A DNA stretch of 64,000 nt, taken from positions 1 through 64,000 of the forward strand of contig JAYJMM010000044.1 of assembly GCA_037349105.1 (NCBI GenBank). The letters run 5' to 3'. Under the pieces are notes generated by a model, which had not been told where the DNA came from, ran no database searches, and saw only the letters and a program-made list of their open reading frames with translations. Below, one piece after another: positions 25,626 through 33,711 of this stretch (within the stretch, counting starts at the first letter, position 1; the number at the start of each line of letters is the position of its first letter). The stretch is from Limnomonas spitsbergensis (taxonomy: Eukaryota > Chlorophyta > Chlorophyceae > Chlamydomonadales). The translations under genes and the position numbers were made by a program.

Positions 25626-27325
25626 ATGCCTCGTCGGACACACGCTCCAGAACCCTCCATCATCCGCGCATTGACCACCGCGTCGTTATTGACGCTCGTT
25701 ACCATGGTCTTAAATATGGCCGATCTTGCACACAGCAAGTATGTTCGTTTCCTTTTTCAGTCCCCTTACCTGAAAAGACCAGAATGCGAAGATACCGTAT
25801 ACGATCCAACTTGTGTCAGCCTCCTTCCTTCGCTACGAATGATAACGTGTTGGAAATTGATTGGTCTGATGGACGCCGCCCCGAATATGGATGTTATTGG
25901 CAAGCACGTTTTGGCCTCCATTTGCTCGATTTTACCGCCTGAGTGCTGGTGGCTGCCCACCGTTGATGAGGCCCTTGCGGCCAGTAGGTTATGGTGCGTT
26001 TTTTTCTGTAACAGCATGATCATGCCTTTATGTCCTGATGATGGATGACATGAAAACCACTATAGGATGAATGCTCCAGAGCCCAGGCCTGCGTGGACAC
26101 GGCACGTGAATGCCGTCACCGCCTTGCGCTCTGCTCATGTGGTCTCCAGCCGTTATTCCAGCCATGTGCATGTCTCCCCAGCCATTCCCAACATAGTGGT
26201 AGACCCCTTCAGCCTGGAGAGTTGTGAATGTGCTGGCACTGCTTGGGGATGGCCCGTCATGATGGGCAGCATGTACTTGCCTGGCAGTGTCGGAGCACCT
26301 ACCAAGGAACAGATGTGGCCCCTATTTCACCCTCTGGCTCACGTGAGGTTAGTCTTTTTTTATCCCTTTCCCTTTCCTTTCAAGCGTTAAGCCCCCCCCC
26401 CCCCTCCCCCATTTCTTTCCAGGCACCGTTTTGCGGACCCTGCAGTTGAACGCCACCTGTTGACCTTGCGTGTCCTTGCACACGTCAAGGCTGAGGCCGA
26501 TGGGTCCTACCGGTCAAATAGCCGATCTTGTCAATTTCTGCAGTCTTTGCTGATGCACGTCGACTCAGCGGCCGTCCCCCTTTCACTCTCAGCCGCCACG
26601 AGGGAATGGATAGCAAGCATGGATGCAGTTTTTTTGCCCGTGCCCCCCATCCTTTCTGCCCGGCCCTTGCTGGCTTATTCCGACAAGCTCCACGTCTCCT
26701 CCGCGTGCATGGTGTTTGACCCGCTTAGGGTGGCCTCCAATTCGCTGTTCCACGTGCATAATGGCTACTTGATGATGAAAATTGGTCGAACAGGTGATTG
26801 GTTCATGATATTTGTATTCTTTATCGAGTGCCCGAATGCATGCACCATTATCCTCCTGATCCCTAACCCTCACGCCCACCTCTTGTAGGTTCTTCCTCCC
26901 CTGCTGTTGGCTTGGCTGGCCGTGGCCGTCCCCCGAAGGGTCCTCTCCGTTCTGAGTATGTGCATCGGCTGGTCCATTTCTTTTTTAACGGCCCCCCACC
27001 TCCTGGGGACGACGGTGTATATGTGGTCATGCACACATGTGGGAATCAGCAGTGCATGTCGCCCCTCCACCTGAAGTGGGGGAATCGCAGCTTGAACCCT
27101 AGCAAGTTTTTATTTGATAATTTTTCAGAGTCTGTGGCCGAGCGTTTAATTCATCATGATCGCATGTTAGAAGATGCAACGAAGGAGATTTTGCTTGCTG
27201 GACCCCTGTCTCCTTCAAACCCTCGGTTGGCTCGGTTGAAGCGCCGGCGTCCTCCCGCGGGAGAAGCGCATGTGGCTGCTTGCAATGATTTCTGTGTCCG
27301 GGCTCTAGATTTTGGAGAGGCTTGA
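25626..27325 (+). CDS. His-Cys/His-Me-finger endonuclease-like protein, four exons
   Basis: Predicted exons are 25626-25987, 26066-26347, 26423-26793 and 26889-27325. All introns are GT-AG (78, 75 and 95 nt), and the split codons join in frame at residues 121, 215 and 339. This gives 483 residues ending at TGA. The last exon holds MHTCGNQQCMSPLHLKWG (386-403) and then N408, which fits the HxCx4Cx4H zinc-binding and catalytic motif of I-PpoI-type His-Cys-box endonucleases (His387 and Asn408 as candidate catalytic and metal residues). It is preceded by VHRLVHFFFNG (363-373), as is usual in HNH/His-Me domains, and by an AT-hook-like GRGRPPKG (349-356). The C-terminus has a basic KRRR stretch. 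The first ~330 residues are unrecognised. An in-frame TAG at 25605 lies upstream of the chosen ATG, although an upstream exon is possible. Gene structure is well supported; nuclease activity is inferred. Confidence 0.75.
26392..26404 (+). repeat. C13 tract in intron 2
   Basis: A homopolymer of 13 C followed by TCCCCC, just upstream of the intron-2 acceptor TTTCCAG. It serves as the polypyrimidine tract and is also a likely site of length error. Confidence 0.85.
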
Positions 27326-27372
27326 ACAATGTGCTTCAGAGATAGCCTCTCTCTTTTCTGTGGATCTAATTT

Positions 27373-27434
27373 TGTAAGCACAAGGCTCGCACTCCAATGA
27401 CATATGCTCACTCCGCCTGCACGCTGGAAATAAA
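27373..27434 (+). terminator. Candidate poly(A) signals of the nuclease-like gene
   Basis: TGTAA at 27373-27377, 48 nt after the stop codon, and AATAAA at 27429-27434, 104 nt after it. TGTAA is the common green-algal signal and AATAAA the general eukaryotic one. The sequence alone does not say which is used. Confidence 0.4.
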
Positions 27435-28572
27435 GGCTAATTCGTGAGAGGCAATCCTGAACACGCTTGACATCCTTCAGCCAGTTTGTGGACTTTGCAT
27501 GAACATGTTACGTCTTGGCCCACAGACAATCTACAGCCATGCAGATAATGCCTCATCGTGCTTACTTCAGTCCACATCTCCCCCCCTCCGCTCACATGAG
27601 CCAGATCTGCTCCATGAGATCCTCATGAATTTGCCAGCCTTCCTTATGTCAGGTCTTGCTCATGCAAGGTCATAGGAAGCTTCGTGGCATAGCATGCCTT
27701 CAACACGATTCTAAACAAAGCCGGGTACATACACGTGTTCCTTGACGTGATTTACTGCACAGCCCTCACCCACACGCCTCCACAGCCCTCGCCTCGCCTC
27801 TTGTGTTTTACTGCCTTGATCTTTGCGATCGGCAAAGATATGCCCCCCCCCCCCCCCGGCGGCCCTCCCCTTTGTAAAGTCCCATATGCCACCTTTGAAG
27901 GCATGCTGGCCCACTGTATGCTGTGTTGCTTGCTTCCCCTTAATTTTCGCTGCTTTCTGGCTTTTGAGCCGAGCGCGGTTGTCGGTAGGTGGCCTCGTGT
28001 GTCGGTTGTGGTGACGCGTTTGATTGCCGTCGTACCTGCTGCCACGCTGTTCTGTTTCTTTGTGTGCCCTTTGCAGATGGTTTCCCGTTGTCGTGTCTCT
28101 TGCCTTGATTTCAATCAGAGCTGCGTTCGACAATTGTGTTTTTATTTGTGTGCTCCTTGGCTGTGCTTTTCGTGTGCTGTGAATAAAGCATACAGTGGCG
28201 TGGCTAAGGTGACACAAGCGGTACACTTCGTTACTTTTGTAGATTTCCCTTGTTTCTGCTCTCCCCCAGTTTCGGTTCATATTTGTCTTGGTTTGCGTGT
28301 GCGCTCTCTCTTGCTTGCTCCGCAGCGATGTTCTCGCTTGGTATTTTGTGGGTGAGGGTCTAAGTCCCTGTCGACAGCGTGTCAGCAACGCGTGTACTAC
28401 GTACCGTCGTCACACCCCTTACATGAGGGTACTCAGCAGACTACCCCACCACCCTCGCTCCTCATGTGTGCCAACCCACACATGACTTGCTTTGCCTTGA
28501 CTGTTGCTCTTGACCTGCGGTTATCCGTCCTGCAAGGAAAAACGATGTTGCGACGCCTAACGCTCTCCGGAC
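27435..28572. other. Intergenic region, pyrimidine-rich, with weak spliced-ORF signals
   Basis: No recognisable gene. Frames are open on both strands between about 27711 and 28388 but start at non-ATG codons and read as low-complexity Cys/Pro/Phe or basic residues. On the plus strand GTAGGT near 27985 and TTTGCAG at about 28070-28076 could bound an intron of about 92 nt, joining two in-phase segments. The C/T-rich context makes chance acceptors likely. A C15 homopolymer lies at 27843-27857 and an AATAAA near 28180. Confidence 0.3.
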
Positions 28573-28693
28573 ACTTCCCCTCAGTAGGTCCTTGACGGCC
28601 CGTGGGGGGTTGCGCCTGAAGCGGCGGAGGTTCGATTCCGAGCGCGTTCCGGCTTTAACCCCCACAGGCCGTCAGGACCTAATGACGGGAAGT
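28573..28693. repeat. 121-bp inverted-repeat (foldback) element
   Basis: The ends ACTTCCC and GGGAAGT are inverted copies, and the match continues inward for about 40 nt per arm with few mismatches: TAGGTCC/GGACCTA, TGACGGCC/GGCCGTCA, then GTGGGGG/CCCCCAC. The loop is about 40-45 nt and holds GGTTCGATTCC (28629-28639), a perfect match to the pol III B-box consensus. A third ACTTCCCCTC follows at about 28701. It could be a small non-autonomous transposon or a structured RNA. No clear target-site duplication was seen. Confidence 0.7.
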
Positions 28694-28804
28694 ATTTTAT
28701 CAACTTCCCCTCGCTGTCCCTTGAAAACAACCATGTGTCTATGAACAGCCTCTTATTATGGACGCGTTGGCTAGAGCAGTTAAATCATGAGGGATGGGGG
28801 ATTG

Positions 28805-29305
28805 CCAGCCTTTCATATAATTAATTCGGTGAGCGGGATGTGTATACCACATCATTGCGGTCGTGTTTTTATTTGAGATGAACCCCCTTCAGAGCTCAAA
28901 CCCCTTGCGGAAATAAAAGGGAAGATGAGGATCAGAGGGGCAGAGTGGTCTTTTGGGAGGCTGTGGTATACATGTTTGAGAGTTAGAGAGCAATGGGGCT
29001 GGAGTTCTGGGGGGGCGGCTTCCCTTTTTTATTGAAACATAAAACTCGTTTGCGTATTTTCGCCGTCATGGCCCAGCTTCGAGGCTCGGATCTGGATCAG
29101 AGTCTTTAAATTTTCCTTTAGCCGTATTTGGTAGCAAGGTGTTATGTTGACACACACCGTCGTTAATAATAGGGTTTGAGATGCTTCCCTTGGGCTGAAA
29201 TGAATGCGAGGTGTCCATTAAATTCGGGATGCAAACCTAATTCAGATCAAATTCTGGGAGGGTCAATTTCCAGAGCTGAGGAAAAGCATCTTACGTTCAT
29301 GTCTT
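28805..29305. repeat. Diverged ~500-bp direct repeat, copy A
   Basis: Shares an ordered series of blocks with the following segment: GGTGAGCGGGATG (28829), CAGAGTGGTC then GGCTGTGGTA, GGCTCGG.TCTGGATC, GTAGCAAGGT.TTGTTA-like sequence, TTCGGGATGCA, and GTCAATTTCCAG (29262). No convincing coding frame. Confidence 0.75.
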
Positions 29306-29319
29306 GAGAGAGGGTATTT

Positions 29320-29795
29320 CAGGCCTTCCCTGTAATTTATTATGGTGAGCGGGATGCTATCGGCAAATCATGGCAGCCATGTTTCGCTTTGAAAGGCCCT
29401 TTATATTTTTGAAGCCGCACCGCGGTGAGAATATGAACCTCTGAGGAACTAAGGGAGATACGAGTGACAGAGTGGTCATTTGGGGGGCTGTGGTACACAT
29501 CGTTCAAGTGGAGAGCAACGGGGCGGGCGGTTTCCTCCATTCTACCGTACACCCAATTGCGTGTTTGTTAGCTTCGTGACCTGTCCCTGTTTTTGAAAGG
29601 CTCGGCTCTGGATCTCAGGGCGTGGATCATAATTTTGCCTTTCCAGATTTTGTAGCAAGGTCTTGTTATAGTTTGGGATGCTTTCCATGGGCTGAGATGG
29701 TTCAGGGCTTCATTTCGGGATGCACGCTTATTCAAATCAAATCCAGGGGAACGTCAGTTTCCAGGGTTGAGTAAAATCATACTACTTTCAGGATT
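29320..29795. repeat. Diverged ~500-bp direct repeat, copy B
   Basis: Second copy of the block series, with GGTGAGCGGGATG at 29344 and GTCAGTTTCCAG at 29753. The offset from copy A drifts from 515 to 491 bp, so the copies have accumulated indels and are old. The small minus-strand frame at 29340-29552 inside it looks accidental. Confidence 0.75.
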
Positions 29796-29999
29796 GTGAA
29801 TGGAACAAGCTTAAAGTCTAGGGAGACAACAAAAATGGCATCGTGTTTGCGTGCTACATGAAGCGGTTAAAAATAAGAAGCCGTTATTGGGGGGCAGCGA
29901 GCGGGCTATTTCACCGGCCTGCCCCATGTTCCATGCTAGCAGAAGTGACATAAATACACATGAACACTGTCACTAATAAAGTGTGCGGTTTTGAGGCCT
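29796..29999. other. Short intergenic stretch 3' of the minus-strand gene
   Basis: AT-richer sequence without a gene or repeat that I can recognise. It is the 3' flank of the minus-strand gene. No clear TGTAA or AATAAA on the minus strand was found close to its stop codon. Confidence 0.4.
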
Positions 30000-30865
30000 C
30001 TACAGAGCACTCAGCCATGCAACATTGCCGGCGGGGATGACATCGGTGTTATAAAACACCATGCCCTTCTTCTTGTCTCCGCTACCCGCCATTGAAACCT
30101 TGACATCTAGTAGGTACGCCCACGTGCCCTTGGCCCCTGGCGCATTCAAAGTTGCAAGCACGACGGTGTGCGCTTTTCGGCCCCTGAACAGGCTGCCGGA
30201 GGCCTCCGACCTAAACGTGCAGAACATGCCTGCCTCGCTGCACTGCCGCACCGCCATAAAGAGGCGTTGGAGGCAGCTGTCTTTCCATCCGACATTGAAG
30301 GAGAAGACGTACCGAATCACAGGGACCTCCGGATCCCAGTTCGGGTGCACGAGGAGGGTCTCCTTGCTTGCCTCAGAGTCAGGTCCGAACAACGCTTGCA
30401 TCTGTCCTTTCGGCCACTGGAGAGCCATGACATCGAAGATCTGCGATGACGTCGAAACAAATCGTCTAAGACCGGTATCTTCGACGTCATCGTCAGAAGC
30501 ATCATGAGCGTATGCAACAACACATAACTCACCCCCTTCGGGCTCGGCTGCACCTCTACGCCAAATGTGGACATGGCCCCGGCGAATAAGGCAAAAACCA
30601 TCATCGCCCCATCGTCACACCCGACGTCCGTGAACGCTATGTGGGCGGCAACTCCCGGAGTCAAGCAATTAATGAACACCAGCATGAGTGCGGCCTTGCT
30701 CAAGTTTGAGGCCGTTCCCGGCATGCCGTTTCCGCTGTCTCGCCCCAAACCTCGCAAGGCACGCATTTTGAGTAGCAGCATGAAATTCTTGTACAGGGGT
30801 ACCACAGTGCGAACCCAGCCGACTGGCGCACGGGCAAGGATGCGCTTGGGTGCAATGGCCGCCAT
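30000..30865 (-). CDS. Two-exon gene, unrecognised 257-residue protein
   Basis: On the minus strand, exon 1 is 30865-30533 (ATG in a good context, GACATGG; 111 codons) and exon 2 is 30440-30000 (146 codons plus TAG). The 92-nt intron (30532-30441) has a consensus GTGAGT donor and a CGCAG acceptor, both in phase 0, so the frame continues without a break. Unspliced, the first frame would run on to 30317, which gives an alternative 182-residue product. The N-terminal half has basic residues (ILARAPVGWVR), then hydrophobic stretches around residues 65-80 (ALMLVFINCLTPGVAA) and 90-102 (MMVFALFAGAMS). The C-terminal half is mixed and soluble-looking, with no motif I recognise. It is convergent with the nuclease-like gene. 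Function unknown. Confidence 0.6.
30444..30492 (-). other. Perfect 13-bp inverted repeat inside the intron
   Basis: The arms CGATGACGTCGAA (30444-30456) and TTCGACGTCATCG (30480-30492) are exact inverted copies with a 23-nt loop. Each arm contains the palindrome GACGTC. The stem starts two nucleotides inside the intron's acceptor AG, so folding of the pre-mRNA would shorten the distance to the 3' splice site and could affect splicing. Confidence 0.7.
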
Positions 30866-31465
30866 GTCGATTTTTAATTAGCTGTTGATTTTGAACACAC
30901 ATCTCATAACGATCGTTAACAAATGGGCATGCCGCAGACCTAACGCCACCGCCAATCTGCTGATCCGACCACAAGGACAGGTGCTTCACCAAAGTCCACT
31001 TGGAACGGCAGCAGTGGTTCTATCATTATGTTAATGCGCGTGTGGTAGACATCGGAAGTCATATGGGGAAGGTAATGAGGTCAGGCCCGCGACCTTCAAC
31101 TTGCTATCCACCCCCTCATTCCACTAAACCGAGCGCTCACACCATCACAGGATGCGAGTGGAGCCAGCGAAAGCCCTGTAGTGGTATGAGGTCTTCGACA
31201 AGCGAAGCGGCGCATCAGGCGATTGTGCAGGTGAGGAATGAGGGGAGTCCAGGTTAGCGAGGCGCGACCTGCCACACAATGGACGAACTGACAACAGGAA
31301 TATTAGCGAGGCTGCCAAGGTGGAAGTCCAAAGCTGCAGGGAGCAAGGGGGACGGGTCTTCAGATCGGGCTTCGCAGGCAAATTGATTCTTCCGGATGGG
31401 GTCAGGGCGGCCGGATGAACCTAGAAAGGACGAACACAGAGAAATGTCCAGGTTGCTTACCCAAC
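30866..31465. other. Upstream flank of the minus-strand gene, no supported gene
   Basis: Short frames occur on both strands but none has convincing start, length or composition. A minus-strand frame (31254-31670) contains an acceptor-like TCCTTTCTAG but needs an implausibly short intron of about 40 nt and runs through the adjacent minisatellite relic. The promoter of the minus-strand gene is expected just above 30865; I see no clear element. Confidence 0.3.
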
Positions 31466-31568
31466 ACATGGCCAAATGCACCCCCTCTCCCACCACCACC
31501 TGCCTCAGCCCATGGCCACAGGCAGCCCCTATCCCCCAACCAACTGCATCAGCCCATGGCTGCCCATG
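31466..31568 (+). repeat. Diverged relic of the array-insert minisatellite
   Basis: About 2.4 units of a ~44-bp repeat with CATGGCC, CCCCTCTCCC and CACCACCTGC blocks. This is the pattern of the left part of the five array inserts (e.g. 115-204), but here it is single and diverged, 6 kb from the array edge. Confidence 0.6.
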
Positions 31569-31660
31569 CTGATTTCCAATGCCTCCCCCCCGTACTGGTT
31601 GAACCTTGCATGCAATGAAAAAGAGTAACATCTGCAGGGTTGCTAGATGCAATGTACATG

Positions 31661-31715
31661 ATGCATGCACTTCATTGTAGTCTCTGTATACTAATTTCGG
31701 TGGAACAAACCTCTG
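31661..31715 (+). repeat. 55-bp duplicated intron-like 3' end, copy A
   Basis: Begins ATGCATGCACTTCATTG, contains the branch-point-like TACTAAT and ends ACCTCTG shortly before an acceptor-like CCACAG (to 31731). A second copy with few mismatches is at 32479-32533. Confidence 0.75.
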
Positions 31716-31731
31716 TCCCTTGCTACCACAG

Positions 31732-32806
31732 GTTTAGGCTGGCTGGCCTACCTACCATGCATCGTGCTGGTCTGAAGCTACAGAAGACCAGCCTCATCAG
31801 CTATAGGAAGTCTACCAGCCCCGTGCACTACCAGCCCCGTGCACATGACTCCATCAAGATGCTTACACCGCGCGCCATGAGGCCACCCGCCCAGCGACAA
31901 CATGGCAGGTAAAAATGGCATGTCACGTGTAGGGCATGCTGGTCAGGAAATGTAGGGCATGCTGGTTACATCAGCACTCATTTACTGGCTGGACTAGCAC
32001 ATTTAAATTACAAGAATCTCTAGTTGAAGCCACACACAGTTTCTGAAGTTAGGGGGATTTGCTTTCGTTAGCTGCGCCGTCCACACATACGTACAAAATC
32101 ATGGAGGCAGGGTACCTGCCATGGTCGACAGGAGCAGGTAAGGTGTAGGGCCCTTATGTAAAAACGTCATGTCTCCTCAAGCCACTAACTTGTGTGGCCC
32201 ATCCCTTTGCAGGTGGTCGTGAAGATGAAGAGCTCAGACCATCGTGTGAGTTGGGGTGGGGAGGACTATGGGAAAGAAAGGGGGAAGAGGCCCTGCACAC
32301 TTTTCACACCTCAGGCATTTACATGAGTGGCAAATTAAAATTAAAAAAACTCTGGGCATGGGTGCACAAGTGAATGTGCATGAATCAATGCAGGTGCAAG
32401 TACTAACAAAGGTGCATGCCCTAGAGGGATATCCATCAGGATTAGGGTCCGGTACGATTACATGGGCATGTCCTCCCAATGCATGCACTTCATTGTAGTC
32501 TCCGCATACTAATTTCGGTTGAACATACCTCTGCAGGTTGGAGATGAACCAGAGCATGGCCTACAGATTCAAGCGGTTGAGCACAATAGCGCGAGCTGAA
32601 GATGCGGACGATAAACTAGTTGAAGTGAGTTCACAAAATTGTGAAATGTCTACCTTGAGCCCAACATCATTATAACGAAACTAACTTGTTTCACTCCTGT
32701 GCAGGTTTCAGATGTAGCTCCAACAAGGTGGCCATGTGGTAGGGGAAGGGAGGCTAACTTGCAAGGCATGGCATGGCATGGCCAAGGCTGGCATGGCATG
32801 ACCTAG
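31732..32806 (+). CDS. Possible multi-exon gene or gene remnant (low confidence)
   Basis: Exon-like blocks bounded by good splice signals are 31732-31908, 32072-32137, 32213-32243/32245, 32537-32624 and 32705-32806 (stop TAG 32804-32806). Several acceptors have branch-point-like CTAAC or CTAAT at about 20-40 nt. The last three blocks join in frame from an ATG at 32101 if the GTGTGA donor at 32244 is used instead of the stronger GTGAGT at 32246, giving a protein of roughly 86 residues. The 31732-31908 block does not join in frame to them through the 32213 acceptor. It could be a small real gene, an untranslated RNA or a decayed duplicate. No family is recognised; the end of the last exon is a GGCAT/GCATG short tandem repeat. 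Confidence 0.25.
32479..32533 (+). repeat. 55-bp duplicated intron-like 3' end, copy B
   Basis: Matches 31661-31715 apart from a few substitutions, including the TACTAAT branch-point-like motif, and runs directly into CAG at 32534-32536, the candidate acceptor of the 32537-32624 block. Confidence 0.75.
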
Positions 32807-32824
32807 CCTTGCAAGATATGGCCT

Positions 32825-32847
32825 TGTAACCCCTATGTGTAATGTAA
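32825..32847 (+). terminator. Cluster of three TGTAA motifs
   Basis: TGTAA at 32825-32829, 32838-32842 and 32843-32847, 19-41 nt after the TAG at 32806. Their position supports a 3' end of a plus-strand transcript here and is one reason for suspecting a green alga. Confidence 0.4.
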
Positions 32848-32937
32848 TGTGGAACGTATTTAGCCAAAACATAATATTTTAAGCCTCTACTTATACATAG
32901 AAGAGCATAAATTTCAAAGATGAGACTAGTAACATGT

Positions 32938-32969
32938 CCACGCGGGCCGCTCAAAGCTCGGCCGCGTGG
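32938..32969. other. GC-rich hairpin
   Basis: CCACGCGGGCCG and CGGCCGCGTGG are inverted copies apart from one bulged G, with loop CTCAAAGCT. The downstream side also resembles the GCTCAGTCGCATGGGCGCC part of the 154-bp repeat, so it may be a diverged extra copy of that repeat's end. Confidence 0.5.
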
Positions 32970-33041
32970 GCGTCCAACTGTTCAGAAGGGAGTAAAGAAG
33001 GAACTCAAAGAAAGAGAGGGGGAAAGGAACGAAATAAGAGG

Positions 33042-33485
33042 CTTTCTGAGTTCATGGGTTAGTTTGTTTTGATTGTGAGACACCGCCCATACATCCACCA
33101 GCCACACTCAATTAATGACGTTACACCTCTGGCCCTGGGTCAAATAGGCTCAGTCGCATGGGCGCCAAATTTCAGAGTTGGGAGATCAGAGCGTTCTTTC
33201 TGAGTTCCTGGGTTAGTTTGTTTTGATTGTGAGACACCGCCCATAAGTCCACCAGCCACACTCAATCAATGACATTACACCTCTGGCCCTGGGTCAAATA
33301 GGCTCAGTCGCATGGGCGCCAAATTTCAGAGTTGGGAGATCAGAGCGTTCTTTCTGAGTTCCTGGGTTAGTTTGTTTTGATTGTGAGACACCGCCCATAA
33401 GTCCACCAGCCACACTCAATCAATGACATTACACCTCTGGGCCCTGGTCAAACAAGGATCACCTGCGTGTGCACCTCACTTCAGG
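33042..33485. repeat. 154-bp tandem repeat, about 2.9 copies
   Basis: Copies start at CTTTCTGAG at 33042, 33196 and 33350. The first two are complete; the third is close up to about 33440 and then diverges. No coding frame spans them. They sit directly between the gene island and the satellite array. Confidence 0.85.
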
Positions 33486-33711
33486 GTTTACCGGAAAGAA
33501 CGAAACAAACACCAGGGAATAAGAAAAATGTGGAGGAGCGGGGGGAAATGAAGCGAAGGGATGGACGCAAGGTTGAAACAAATTGCAACCAACTCTGAAA
33601 AACGACTTTGCCTCTACTACATCTACAAACTTGGCACTCAGAGCAATTATTAAATTAACCGCGATCAGAAGCACATCTAAAATGGATAGGATACACAGGG
33701 AAAATTTAAAA
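33486..33711. other. Transition sequence before the satellite
   Basis: Purine-rich, then AT-rich unique sequence. I see no gene or repeat. The satellite begins in mid-monomer at 33712 with AACAGCTTCCACAC, so this is a satellite edge. Confidence 0.5.

Noticed and set aside
25547..25942. Alternative plus-strand frame of 131 codons overlapping exon 1 of the nuclease-like gene
   Set aside because: It does not connect in phase to the following exons, whereas the chosen frame does at all three introns.
27711..28388. Minus-strand frame of 225 codons
   Set aside because: It starts at a TTG codon, has low-complexity basic/polar composition, and the opposite strand is equally open. No splice-supported model.
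28590..28680. tRNA gene suggested by the B-box GGTTCGATTCC
   Set aside because: With TTCGATT as the T loop, only two of the five T-stem pairs form, and no A-box, anticodon arm or acceptor stem can be placed. The sequence folds as one long hairpin.
31254..31670. Minus-strand frame of 138 codons
   Set aside because: It lacks an ATG context, crosses the minisatellite relic and needs an implausibly short intron to be improved.
31732..31908. Histone H3-like stretch (ISYRKST versus H3 RRYQKST)
   Set aside because: The resemblance covers only a few residues and the following sequence does not match the histone fold.
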